From Pholiota molesta (taxonomy: Eukaryota; Basidiomycota; Agaricomycetes; Agaricales; Strophariaceae): DNA of 28,693 nucleotides. Position numbers and translations under genes: made by a program. The notes under the pieces are model-generated. The model made no database searches and had not been told where the DNA came from. It saw nothing but the letters and a program-made list of their open reading frames with translations. Shown here piece by piece: positions 1 to 10,414 of the stretch. The stretch lies in contig JACGCK010000403.1 in the NCBI GenBank assembly GCA_014925825.1, forward strand, positions 1 through 28,693. Reading direction: 5' to 3'. Each line of letters begins with the position of its first letter. Within the stretch, counting starts at the first letter, position 1.

Positions 1-482
1 TACTGGTATTTTAACTGGTTATTTACCTCATCTGATTAACTGAATACTTTGCAACCCCACAAAGTTCTCTACAAATGCTGGCTAGAGGAGGGGAACATAC
101 TACAAGTTTAATAAATCCTGAAAGTATAATAGTAACTAATCCTATTAAGGCTTGGATTACTGAAAGACTTATTCAAGATAAGAATAGCTCAGTTAGAATT
201 GGGAATAACGCTTTAGATTCTGATACTTTATTTGGTAATTTTAATTCTTGGTCTAAATTGTTTAATGGGGAGGTAGGTATTATTAAGTCTAATCAGTTTA
301 CCCCTCTTCTAATTGGTAACCTTCAATCTATGAATTGGGATATTGAGAAAAAAAGAAATGCCTCAGGTTTTATTATCAGAGGAATTAAATTAGATAATTC
401 AAAAACCGACCTCTCCGAGGAAACAGCACTAAAAATTTATAATGATTTACCGCTTATAACTCAAAGTGATTTTACTAATTAA
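1..482 (+). CDS. SF3 helicase, partial copy 1 (5' end outside window)
   Basis: This is the 3' part of the replicon's helicase gene. It begins in the last codons of the ATPase part, passes the in-frame TGA at 41-43 and ends at the TAA at 480-482. The segment 75-482 is the C-terminal winged-helix-like region and matches the other copies. Between the TGA and position 75 this copy has one extra T (run at 48-50), which puts the two parts out of frame. All other copies I compared have two Ts there, so this is most likely a sequencing error at the end of a contig rather than a real frameshift. See the copy at 7883-9331 for the domain description. Confidence 0.85.
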
Positions 483-686
483 TTCTTTTGCATAACTACC
501 CCCTCTCTCTGCTTTCCTCCTCTGCTACCTCCTCCCCTAGCTTCCTCCTCTTCGAGGTAGCAGAGGGGGAGGAAGCAGAGGAGGTAGCAGAGGAGGTAGC
601 AGCTTTACCAGCTTAACCAGCTTTAGCAGCTAGCGAGAAGTATAAATTTAGATTTTTCCGCCAGCTACTGCAGGCTCGCTTCCGCG

Positions 687-1406
687 AAATATATGTATAT
701 AAATTGTATATTATATGTATAAGTAGCGTTTCCCCCTACACGCCTATTTTACCTACTAAGATAGCCACTCTCATAAAATAATGTAGGGAGTGTAGGGGTA
801 ATCGCTATAAACTTTATTTTTTCCGCGAGCCTTTTTTTTTTTTTTAGCCAATAGCTTTTTTTCGCCATAGTACCCAAGTGATGTTATTCATAAAAATAAT
901 TATATTAATAGTAGCTAAGGCACTACCTGTATTAAACACACAAATAAGTTCGTCCCAATTTTCTATTAAATAATAAGCTTAGCAGCTCCGCTATATATTA
1001 AAACAAACAAAAGCCCAATACCAATAAATGGGTTGCTCCGCTATCGCTAAATACCCCATTTTTGCTACTATATCACTCTCTTTGCTTTGTTTATTCTTAT
1101 TTTTATTATTATTAATAAACAGAATAATCAAAACGAGGGTTCTACCCCCTCTGCTTCTTGTTATTTTTTTTTTTTATAAAAAAACAAAAAAAAAAATAAC
1201 ACAGAGAAGCAGGGGAGCAAAGGAAGAATAAAAAAAAGCTATTGGCTAAAAAAAAAAAAAAGGCTCGCGGAAAAAATAAAGTTTATAGCGATTACCCCTA
1301 CACTCCCTACATTATTTTATGAGAGTGGCTATCTTAGTAGGTAAAATAGGCGTGTAGGGGGAAACGCTACTTATACATATAATATACAATTTATATACAT
1401 ATATTT
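687..1406. repeat. Inverted-repeat cassette, + copy 1
   Basis: Left arm 687-862, spacer 863-1230, right arm 1231-1406. It has the same structure as 9536-10256, with the spacer one base shorter because of a T-run difference. Confidence 0.95.
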
Positions 1407-1988
1407 TTACCGCCAGCTACTGCAGGCTCGGTGCCGCGATATATTATAGTCTTTAAAAAAATAAACCTCTAAAAAAAAAAGAAGTTTAAAAGAAGATGTA
1501 GAGTTCATTAACACTACAGATTTACTATTAAGACTCGCCTATATATCTTTCCAAGTTACCGCACCTCTGCTACCTCCTCCCCTGCAACCTCCTGCTTGAA
1601 AAGGAAGCATTTTGTTTTTTAAATAAAAAAAAAAAACAAAAATTGCTACCTCGAAGAGCTGGAGGGGGAGGAAGCAGAGGAGGTAAGCTGCGAAAGATTT
1701 AAATTTCTACTTAGTCCTTTTTGCCGTGTTGGTTTGCTTAGGCAAGGGTAAAATTATTTGCCTCTGGCTGCTTCAGGCAGGCTAAGCTTAAATAAATAGG
1801 GCTAGCTCCCTTTGCAAGCAAAAAATAAAGCTTGGTCTCGGTCCGCTCTCGCAATAAAATAGGTAATCTATTATATCTAAGAACCTAGTCCTCGCGGGAC
1901 CGAGCCTGCAGTAGCTTTGCGGAAAGTAGAAAATATAAGTAAATATAGGTAAAATAAAAAGCTACGCGCAAAATACAAAATTATAACT

Positions 1989-3437
1989 ATGAATAAAAAC
2001 AACAAAAATTCTTCATCTTCAATTAATGTCTGGGACATCGCTAATGATTTTAAAAATATTCATCTTCACTTTAAATACTGCATCGATAGCAAGTGTTTTT
2101 ATAACTATGATTTAGAAAGAAAAATATGGTATAGCCAAACCCTAGAAGAATTAAAATCTTCTTTGCTAAGCTTTATTGTTAAGAAATACCCTCAAAGTTA
2201 TAAACATTTTAACCCTAAGAATGTAGAAGGTATTATACTAATATTACAAAGACATACCTTTAGTTTACAAAAATCTAAATCACTAGCTAATTCAAAAGGT
2301 TTGCTTCTTTCTTTCCAAAATTGCGTATTAAATACTAGTACTGGAGAAACATTTTCTCATAAACCTGAATTTTATATTAATCATACTCTTCAATGTGATT
2401 ATGATCCTAATGCCTCTATTTTAAATACACCTATGCAAGAATTTTTAACTCAGATTAGTAATAATAATCCAAAGGTTCTTTGTGTAATTAGAGCTATCTT
2501 ATATCTTATTATTACTAATAATTTAACTTACCAGATAGCATTATATGTTTATGGACCGGGTGGTACTGGTAAATCTACTTTTACTAATATGATCTCCCAT
2601 TTACTAGGTCCAACAGCCTCTGTAACTACTAATTTACGAAACTTGCAAAGTAGATTCGGTTTATCCCCATTAAAAGATAAGTTACTATTGATTATATCTG
2701 AATTACCTTTAACATTAGGATCTGAACCTCAAATTCTTAAAAATATCATTGGGGGAGATGTTTTAACTAGTGAAGAGAAATATAAAACACCTACTCAAAT
2801 GTTACCAAATTCTTTTGTTATTGTTACAAGTAACACGGTATGGAATTTTCATAATAGTAGTACTGGTATTGCTAGAAGATTTGTGTACATTGTTTTCTCT
2901 TATAAACCTAAAGAAACTAATAATAATTTATTTAATTTAACTAAAAATAACCAAGCTACTGGTATTTTAACTGGTTATTTACCTCATCTGATTAACTGAA
3001 TACTTGCAACCCCACAAAGTTCTCTACAAATGCTGGCTAGAGGAGGGGAACATACTACAAGTTTAATAAATCCTGAAAGTATAATAGTAACTAATCCTAT
3101 TAAGGCTTGGATTACTGAAAGACTTATTCAAGATAAGAATAGCTCAGTTAGAATTGGGAATAACGCTTTAGATTCTGATACTTTATTTGGTAATTTTAAT
3201 TCTTGGTCTAAATTGTTTAATGGGGAGGTAGGTATTATTAAGTCTAATCAGTTTACCCCTCTTCTAATTGGTAACCTTCAATCTATGAATTGGGATATTG
3301 AGAAAAAAAGAAATGCCTCAGGTTTTATTATCAGAGGAATTAAATTAGATAATTCAAAAACCGACCTCTCCGAGGAAACAGCACTAAAAATTTATAATGA
3401 TTTACCGCTTATAACTCAAAGTGATTTTACTAATTAA
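1989..3437 (+). CDS. SF3 helicase of P4-type primase family with in-frame TGA (copy 2)
   Basis: This is an intact copy of the 482-residue helicase described at 7883-9331. The TGA codon is at 2997-2999 and the terminal TAA at 3435-3437. The Walker A lysine codon lies near 2571. The 10 sense codons after the TGA and the downstream ATG at 3030 are all in the same frame, so no frameshift is needed to join the two halves. The translated halves agree with the - strand copies. If TGA acted as a stop, the products would be a 336-residue helicase lacking its C-terminal region and, at best, a separate 135-residue protein starting at 3030 with no visible ribosome-binding site. Confidence 0.9.
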
Positions 3438-3640
3438 TTCTTTTGCATAACTACCCCTCTCTCTGCTTTCCTCCTCTGCTACCTCCTCCCCTAGCTTCCT
3501 CCTCTTCGAGGTAGCAGAGGGGGAGGAAGCAGAGGAGGTAGCAGAGGAGGTAGCAGCTTTACCAGCTTAACCAGCTTTAGCAGCTAGCGAGAAGTATAAA
3601 TTTAGATTTTTCCGCCAGCTACTGCAGGCTCGCTTCCGCG

Positions 3641-4359
3641 AAATATATGTATATAAATTGTATATTATATGTATAAGTAGCGTTTCCCCCTACACGCCTA
3701 TTTTACCTACTAAGATAGCCACTCTCATAAAATAATGTAGGGAGTGTAGGGGTAATCGCTATAAACTTTATTTTTTCCGCGAGCCTTTTTTTTTTTTTAG
3801 CCAATAGCTTTTTTTCGCCATAGTACCCAAGTGATGTTATTCATAAAAATAATTATATTAATAGTAGCTAAGGCACTACCTGTATTAAACACACAAATAA
3901 GTTCGTCCCAATTTTCTATTAAATAATAAGCTTAGCAGCTCCGCTATATATTAAAACAAACAAAAGCCCAATACCAATAAATGGGTTGCTCCGCTATCGC
4001 TAAATACCCCATTTTTGCTACTATATCACTCTCTTTGCTTTGTTTATTCTTATTTTTATTATTATTAATAAACAGAATAATCAAAACGAGGGTTCTACCC
4101 CCTCTGCTTCTTGTTATTTTTTTTTTTTATAAAAAAACAAAAAAAAAAATAACACAGAGAAGCAGGGGAGCAAAGGAAGAATAAAAAAAAGCTATTGGCT
4201 AAAAAAAAAAAAAAGGCTCGCGGAAAAAATAAAGTTTATAGCGATTACCCCTACACTCCCTACATTATTTTATGAGAGTGGCTATCTTAGTAGGTAAAAT
4301 AGGCGTGTAGGGGGAAACGCTACTTATACATATAATATACAATTTATATACATATATTT
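3641..4359. repeat. Inverted-repeat cassette, + copy 2
   Basis: Left arm 3641-3815 (175 bp, one T fewer in the T-run), spacer 3816-4183, right arm 4184-4359. Same structure as 9536-10256. Confidence 0.95.
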
Positions 4360-4940
4360 TTACCGCCAGCTACTGCAGGCTCGGTGCCGCGATATATTAT
4401 AGTCTTTAAAAAAATAAACCTCTAAAAAAAAAAGAAGTTTAAAAGAAGATGTAGAGTTCATTAACACTACAGATTTACTATTAAGACTCGCCTATATATC
4501 TTTCCAAGTTACCGCACCTCTGCTACCTCCTCCCCTGCAACCTCCTGCTTGAAAAGGAAGCATTTTGTTTTTTAAATAAAAAAAAAAAACAAAAATTGCT
4601 ACCTCGAAGAGCTGGAGGGGAGGAAGCAGAGGAGGTAAGCTGCGAAAGATTTAAATTTCTACTTAGTCCTTTTTGCCGTGTTGGTTTGCTTAGGCAAGGG
4701 TAAAATTATTTGCCTCTGGCTGCTTCAGGCAGGCTAAGCTTAAATAAATAGGGCTAGCTCCCTTTGCAAGCAAAAAATAAAGCTTGGTCTCGGTCCGCTC
4801 TCGCAATAAAATAGGTAATCTATTATATCTAAGAACCTAGTCCTCGCGGGACCGAGCCTGCAGTAGCTTTGCGGAAAGTAGAAAATATAAGTAAATATAG
4901 GTAAAATAAAAAGCTACGCGCAAAATACAAAATTATAACT

Positions 4941-6380
4941 ATGAATAAAAACAACAAAAATTCTTCATCTTCAATTAATGTCTGGGACATCGCTAATGAT
5001 TTTAAAAATATTCATCTTCACTTTAAATACTGCATCGATAGCAAGTGTTTTATAACTATGATTTAGAAAGAAAAATATGGTATAGCCAAACCCTAGAAGA
5101 ATTAAAATCTTCTTTGCTAAGCTTTATTGTTAAGAAATACCCTCAAAGTTATAAACATTTTAACCCTAAGAATGTAGAAGTATTATACTAATATTACAAA
5201 GACATACCTTTAGTTTACAAAAATCTAAATCACTAGCTAATTCAAAAGGTTTGCTTCTTTCTTTCCAAAATTGCGTATTAAATACTAGTACTGGAGAAAC
5301 ATTTCTCATAAACCTGAATTTATATTAATCATACTCTTCAATGTGATTATGATCCTAATGCCTCTATTTAAATACACCTATGCAAGAATTTTTAACTCAG
5401 ATTAGTAATAATAATCCAAAGGTTCTTTGTGTAATTAGAGCTATCTTATATCTTATTATTACTAATAATTTAACTTACCAGATAGCATTATATGTTTATG
5501 GACCGGTGGTACTGGTAAATCTACTTTTACTAATATGATCTCCCATTTACTAGGTCCAACAGCCTCTGTAACTACTAATTTACGAAACTTGCAAAGTAGA
5601 TTCGGTTTATCCCCATTAAAAGATAAGTTACTATTGATTATATCTGAATTACCTTTAACATTAGGATCTGAACCTCAAATTCTTAAAAATATCATTGGGG
5701 AGATGTTTTAACTAGTGAAGAGAAATATAAAACACCTACTCAAATGTTACCAAATTCTTTGTTATTGTTACAAGTAACACGGTATGGAATTTTCATAATA
5801 GTAGTACTGGTATTGCTAGAAGATTTGTGTACATTGTTTTCTCTTATAAACCTAAAGAAACTAATAATAATTTATTTAATTTAACTAAAAATAACCAAGC
5901 TACTGGTATTTTAACTGGTTATTTACCTCATCTGATTAACTGAATACTTGCAACCCCACAAAGTTCTCTACAAATGCTGGCTAGAGGAGGGAACATACTA
6001 CAAGTTTAATAAATCCTGAAAGTATAATAGTAACTAATCCTATTAAGGCTTGGATTACTGAAAGACTTATTCAAGATAAGAATAGCTCAGTTAGAATTGG
6101 GAATAACGCTTTAGATTCTGATACTTTATTTGGTAATTTTAATTCTTGGTCTAAATTGTTTAATGGGGAGGTAGGTATTATTAAGTCTAATCAGTTTACC
6201 CCTCTTCTAATTGGTAACCTTCAATCTATGAATTGGGATATTGAGAAAAAAAGAAATGCCTCAGGTTTTATTATCAGAGGAATTAAATTAGATAATTCAA
6301 AAACCGACCTCTCCGAGGAAACAGCACTAAAAATTTATAATGATTTACCGCTTATAACTCAAAGTGATTTTACTAATTAA
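4941..6380 (+). pseudogene. SF3 helicase copy 3, broken by nine single-base losses
   Basis: This copy aligns to the 1,449-nt gene along its whole length but is 1,440 nt long. The nine missing bases are all single losses in short runs, at about 5047 (T), 5179 (G), 5302 (T), 5320 (T), 5368 (T), 5506 (G, in the Walker A codons), 5700 (G), 5759 (T) and 5989 (G). The TGA codon is at 5941-5943. As written it makes no full helicase; only the last part, from about 6156, stays open. I saw no substitutions, transversions or longer deletions, and neighbouring copies are intact. The pattern therefore looks like uncorrected long-read consensus, not biological decay. In the organism this copy is probably functional. 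Confidence 0.75.
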
Positions 6381-6583
6381 TTCTTTTGCATAACTACCCC
6401 CTCTCTCTGCTTTCCTCCTCTGCTACCTCCTCCCCTAGCTTCCTCCTCTTCGAGGTAGCAGAGGGGAGGAAGCAGAGGAGGTAGCAGAGGAGGTAGCAGC
6501 TTTACCAGCTTAACCAGCTTTAGCAGCTAGCGAGAAGTATAAATTTAGATTTTTCCGCCAGCTACTGCAGGCTCGCTTCCGCG

Positions 6584-7299
6584 AAATATATGTATATAAA
6601 TTGTATATTATATGTATAAGTAGCGTTTCCCCCTACACGCCTATTTTACCTACTAAGATAGCCACTCTCATAAAATAATGTAGGGAGTGTAGGGTAATCG
6701 CTATAAACTTTATTTTTTCCGCGAGCCTTTTTTTTTTTTTAGCCAATAGCTTTTTTCGCCATAGTACCCAAGTGATGTTATTCATAAAAATAATTATATT
6801 AATAGTAGCTAAGGCACTACCTGTATTAAACACACAAATAAGTTCGTCCCAATTTTCTATTAAATAATAAGCTTAGCAGCTCCGCTATATATTAAAACAA
6901 ACAAAAGCCCAATACCAATAAATGGGTTGCTCCGCTATCGCTAAATACCCCATTTTTGCTACTATATCACTCTCTTTGCTTTGTTTATTCTTATTTTTAT
7001 TATTATTAATAAACAGAATAATCAAAACGAGGGTTCTACCCCCTCTGCTTCTTGTTATTTTTTTTTTTTATAAAAAAACAAAAAAAAAAATAACACAGAG
7101 AAGCAGGGGAGCAAAGGAAGAATAAAAAAAAGCTATTGGCTAAAAAAAAAAAAAGGCTCGCGGAAAAAATAAAGTTTATAGCGATTACCCCTACACTCCC
7201 TACATTATTTTATGAGAGTGGCTATCTTAGTAGGTAAAATAGGCGTGTAGGGGGAAACGCTACTTATACATATAATATACAATTTATATACATATATTT
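6584..7299. repeat. Inverted-repeat cassette, + copy 3
   Basis: Left arm 6584-6756 (three run losses), spacer 6757-7124, right arm 7125-7299. Same structure as 9536-10256. Confidence 0.93.
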
Positions 7300-7882
7300 T
7301 TACCGCCAGCTACTGCAGGCTCGGTGCCGCGATATATTATAGTCTTTAAAAAAATAAACCTCTAAAAAAAAAAAGAAGTTTAAAAGAAGATGTAGAGTTC
7401 ATTAACACTACAGATTTACTATTAAGACTCGCCTATATATCTTTCCAAGTTACCGCACCTCTGCTACCTCCTCCCCTGCAACCTCCTGCTTGAAAAGGAA
7501 GCATTTTGTTTTTTAAATAAAAAAAAAAAAACAAAAATTGCTACCTCGAAGAGCTGGAGGGGAGGAAGCAGAGGAGGTAAGCTGCGAAAGATTTAAATTT
7601 CTACTTAGTCCTTTTTGCCGTGTTGGTTTGCTTAGGCAAGGGTAAAATTATTTGCCTCTGGCTGCTTCAGGCAGGCTAAGCTTAAATAAATAGGGCTAGC
7701 TCCCTTTGCAAGCAAAAAATAAAGCTTGGTCTCGGTCCGCTCTCGCAATAAAATAGGTAATCTATTATATCTAAGAACCTAGTCCTCGCGGGACCGAGCC
7801 TGCAGTAGCTTTGCGGAAAGTAGAAAATATAAGTAAATATAGGTAAAATAAAAAGCTACGCGCAAAATACAAAATTATAACT

Positions 7883-9331
7883 ATGAATAAAAACAACAAA
7901 AATTCTTCATCTTCAATTAATGTCTGGGACATCGCTAATGATTTTAAAAATATTCATCTTCACTTTAAATACTGCATCGATAGCAAGTGTTTTTATAACT
8001 ATGATTTAGAAAGAAAAATATGGTATAGCCAAACCCTAGAAGAATTAAAATCTTCTTTGCTAAGCTTTATTGTTAAGAAATACCCTCAAAGTTATAAACA
8101 TTTTAACCCTAAGAATGTAGAAGGTATTATACTAATATTACAAAGACATACCTTTAGTTTACAAAAATCTAAATCACTAGCTAATTCAAAAGGTTTGCTT
8201 CTTTCTTTCCAAAATTGCGTATTAAATACTAGTACTGGAGAAACATTTTCTCATAAACCTGAATTTTATATTAATCATACTCTTCAATGTGATTATGATC
8301 CTAATGCCTCTATTTTAAATACACCTATGCAAGAATTTTTAACTCAGATTAGTAATAATAATCCAAAGGTTCTTTGTGTAATTAGAGCTATCTTATATCT
8401 TATTATTACTAATAATTTAACTTACCAGATAGCATTATATGTTTATGGACCGGGTGGTACTGGTAAATCTACTTTTACTAATATGATCTCCCATTTACTA
8501 GGTCCAACAGCCTCTGTAACTACTAATTTACGAAACTTGCAAAGTAGATTCGGTTTATCCCCATTAAAAGATAAGTTACTATTGATTATATCTGAATTAC
8601 CTTTAACATTAGGATCTGAACCTCAAATTCTTAAAAATATCATTGGGGGAGATGTTTTAACTAGTGAAGAGAAATATAAAACACCTACTCAAATGTTACC
8701 AAATTCTTTTGTTATTGTTACAAGTAACACGGTATGGAATTTTCATAATAGTAGTACTGGTATTGCTAGAAGATTTGTGTACATTGTTTTCTCTTATAAA
8801 CCTAAAGAAACTAATAATAATTTATTTAATTTAACTAAAAATAACCAAGCTACTGGTATTTTAACTGGTTATTTACCTCATCTGATTAACTGAATACTTG
8901 CAACCCCACAAAGTTCTCTACAAATGCTGGCTAGAGGAGGGGAACATACTACAAGTTTAATAAATCCTGAAAGTATAATAGTAACTAATCCTATTAAGGC
9001 TTGGATTACTGAAAGACTTATTCAAGATAAGAATAGCTCAGTTAGAATTGGGAATAACGCTTTAGATTCTGATACTTTATTTGGTAATTTTAATTCTTGG
9101 TCTAAATTGTTTAATGGGGAGGTAGGTATTATTAAGTCTAATCAGTTTACCCCTCTTCTAATTGGTAACCTTCAATCTATGAATTGGGATATTGAGAAAA
9201 AAAGAAATGCCTCAGGTTTTATTATCAGAGGAATTAAATTAGATAATTCAAAAACCGACCTCTCCGAGGAAACAGCACTAAAAATTTATAATGATTTACC
9301 GCTTATAACTCAAAGTGATTTTACTAATTAA
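7883..9331 (+). CDS. SF3 helicase of phage/plasmid P4-type primase family, in-frame TGA read as Trp (reference copy)
   Basis: Seen: one frame of 482 sense positions from ATG 7883 to TAA, interrupted only by TGA at 8891-8893 (codon 337). Residues ~40-160 resemble the D5_N domain, with a KPEFYINHTLQCDYDPNA-like stretch. Walker A is GPGGTGKS (189-196), Walker B is LLLIISE (232-238, E238), motif C ends in TSN (N282) and an ARRF motif (R296/R297) supplies a likely arginine finger. Residues ~370-460 look like the family's C-terminal winged-helix region. Known: SF3 helicases of this family unwind replication origins as ring ATPases. Inferred: this is the replicon's initiator helicase. It has no AEP or TOPRIM primase domain, so priming must come from elsewhere. 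The start is the first ATG after an in-frame TAA about 40 nt upstream; no Shine-Dalgarno is present. Tryptophan uses TGG six times and TGA once. Confidence 0.92.
8891..8893 (+). other. In-frame TGA codon, probably decoded as tryptophan
   Basis: The codon follows ...LPHLIN and precedes ILATPQSSLQ. It is present in all eleven copies, on both strands, so it is not a read error. P4-type helicases commonly have an Asn-Trp pair at the end of the ATPase part (a 'FNWALEGL'-like motif, from memory), and Asn directly precedes this TGA. The ten following codons before the next ATG are sense codons in the same frame. Equivalent positions: 41-43, 2997-2999, 5941-5943, 11849-11851 (+); 13851-13853, 16809-16811, 19767-19769, 22725-22727, 25683-25685, 28640-28642 (-). 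Confidence 0.75.
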
Positions 9332-9343
9332 TTCTTTTGCATA

Positions 9344-9483
9344 ACTACCCCCTCTCTCTGCTTTCCTCCTCTGCTACCTCCTCCCCTAGCTTCCTCCTCT
9401 TCGAGGTAGCAGAGGGGGAGGAAGCAGAGGAGGTAGCAGAGGAGGTAGCAGCTTTACCAGCTTAACCAGCTTTAGCAGCTAGC
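9344..9483 (+). repeat. Purine/pyrimidine-rich hairpin and minisatellite island downstream of the gene
   Basis: The island starts 13 nt after the helicase stop. A pyrimidine-rich half (9344-9400) is followed by a purine-rich half (9403-9446). Inside it are two 12-bp direct repeats AGCAGAGGAGGT (9423-9434, 9435-9446) and then a degenerate 9-bp tandem repeat, AGCTTTACC / AGCTTAACC / AGCTTTAGC / AGCTAGC (9450-9483). The same island follows the gene in every unit, for example 495-634 on the + strand and just below 13413 on the - strand. It is noncoding and could shape the mRNA 3' end. Confidence 0.85.
9364..9420 (+). terminator. Hairpin just after the helicase stop codon, candidate mRNA 3'-end structure
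   Basis: CCTCTGCTACCTC (9368-9380) pairs perfectly with GAGGTAGCAGAGG (9403-9415), 13 bp, and the stem extends outward to about 17-18 bp if G-T pairs are allowed. The loop is 22 nt. There is no T-run directly after it, so it is not a classic bacterial intrinsic terminator. Stem-loops at this position often define and protect mRNA 3' ends in organelles; that role is inferred. Equivalent positions include 515-571 (+) and 13324-13380, 16282-16338, 19240-19296, 22198-22254, 25156-25212, 28113-28169 (-). Confidence 0.55.
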
Positions 9484-9506
9484 GAGAAGTATAAATTTAG
9501 ATTTTT

Positions 9507-9536
9507 CCGCCAGCTACTGCAGGCTCGCTTCCGCGA
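9507..9536 (+). repeat. 30-bp GC-rich element, copy A
   Basis: This copy runs from CCGCCAGC to TTCCGCGA around the 16-bp core AGCTACTGCAGGCTCG, which is shared by copies A, B and C. It abuts the outer end of the left 176-bp arm. The CTGCAG centre and the CCGC...GCG ends resemble the small GC-rich palindromic elements scattered through some algal and fungal organelle DNAs. Another + strand example is at 658-687. Confidence 0.85.
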
Positions 9537-10256
9537 AATATATGTATATAAATTGTATATTATATGTATAAGTAGCGTTTCCCCCTACACGCCTATTTTA
9601 CCTACTAAGATAGCCACTCTCATAAAATAATGTAGGGAGTGTAGGGGTAATCGCTATAAACTTTATTTTTTCCGCGAGCCTTTTTTTTTTTTTTAGCCAA
9701 TAGCTTTTTTTCGCCATAGTACCCAAGTGATGTTATTCATAAAAATAATTATATTAATAGTAGCTAAGGCACTACCTGTATTAAACACACAAATAAGTTC
9801 GTCCCAATTTTCTATTAAATAATAAGCTTAGCAGCTCCGCTATATATTAAAACAAACAAAAGCCCAATACCAATAAATGGGTTGCTCCGCTATCGCTAAA
9901 TACCCCATTTTTGCTACTATATCACTCTCTTTGCTTTGTTTATTCTTATTTTTATTATTATTAATAAACAGAATAATCAAAACGAGGGTTCTACCCCCTC
10001 TGCTTCTTGTTATTTTTTTTTTTTTATAAAAAAACAAAAAAAAAAATAACACAGAGAAGCAGGGGAGCAAAGGAAGAATAAAAAAAAGCTATTGGCTAAA
10101 AAAAAAAAAAAGGCTCGCGGAAAAAATAAAGTTTATAGCGATTACCCCTACACTCCCTACATTATTTTATGAGAGTGGCTATCTTAGTAGGTAAAATAGG
10201 CGTGTAGGGGGAAACGCTACTTATACATATAATATACAATTTATATACATATATTT
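9536..10256. repeat. Inverted-repeat cassette, reference copy: 176-bp arms around a 369-bp spacer
   Basis: Arms 9536-9711 and 10081-10256 are perfect reverse complements over 176 bp, including the 14-T/14-A run. Each arm also holds an internal stem (9575-9590 with 9639-9654, 14 of 16 positions paired) and a truncated piece of the 30-bp GC element (CCGCGAGCC). The spacer, 9712-10080, is not symmetrical. Recombination between the arms would invert the spacer, or switch the orientation of the whole array when it occurs between copies. In all nine ordinary cassettes the spacer has the same orientation relative to the helicase gene. Possible roles are an origin or recombination hot spot; neither is shown by the sequence alone. 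Confidence 0.95.
9712..10080. other. Unique spacer of the cassette, no convincing gene
   Basis: This 369-bp AT-rich segment has a poly-T/poly-A hairpin (about 9999-10070) formed by CTGCTTCT plus TGTTATTTTTTTT pairing with its complement, and two copies of GCTCCGCTAT about 50 bp apart. Open frames of 67 codons (+ strand) or 76 codons (- strand, TTG start) appear or vanish with a single base in the T-run, so I do not call them genes. One - strand frame has few stops; see the findings. Confidence 0.7.
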
Positions 10257-10259
10257 TTA

Positions 10260-10289
10260 CCGCCAGCTACTGCAGGCTCGGTGCCGCGA
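10260..10289 (+). repeat. 30-bp GC-rich element, copy B
   Basis: Same orientation and core as copy A, with GGTGCC in place of GCTTCC near the right end. It lies 3 bp outside the right 176-bp arm, so A and B are direct repeats that bracket the whole cassette. Confidence 0.85.
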
Positions 10290-10414
10290 TATATTATAGT
10301 CTTTAAAAAAATAAACCTCTAAAAAAAAAAAGAAGTTTAAAAGAAGATGTAGAGTTCATTAACACTACAGATTTACTATTAAGACTCGCCTATATATCTT
10401 TCCAAGTTACCGCA

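Noticed and set aside
1028..1231. 67-codon frame in the spacer (+ strand; also at 3981, 6922 and, inverted, 12664-12867)
   Set aside because: It exists only when the T-run has 12 bases; the consensus - array has 13 and the frame is lost. It runs through a poly-A/T hairpin and low-complexity sequence.
6633..6833. 66-codon - strand frame in the third cassette
   Set aside because: It arises only because this copy has lost bases in several runs; it is closed or altered in the clean copies.
8894..8923. Intron or frameshift between the two halves of the helicase gene
   Set aside because: The gap is 30 nt, all sense codons, and both halves are in the same frame, so neither splicing nor frameshifting is needed; only the TGA must be decoded.
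8924..9331. Separate 135-aa gene starting at the second ATG
   Set aside because: It is the expected C-terminal region of the same helicase family, in frame with the upstream part, with no ribosome-binding site before its ATG.
9536..10256. Insertion sequence with terminal inverted repeats
   Set aside because: The spacer encodes no transposase and no short target-site duplication was recognised; the flanking direct repeats are the 30-bp GC elements.
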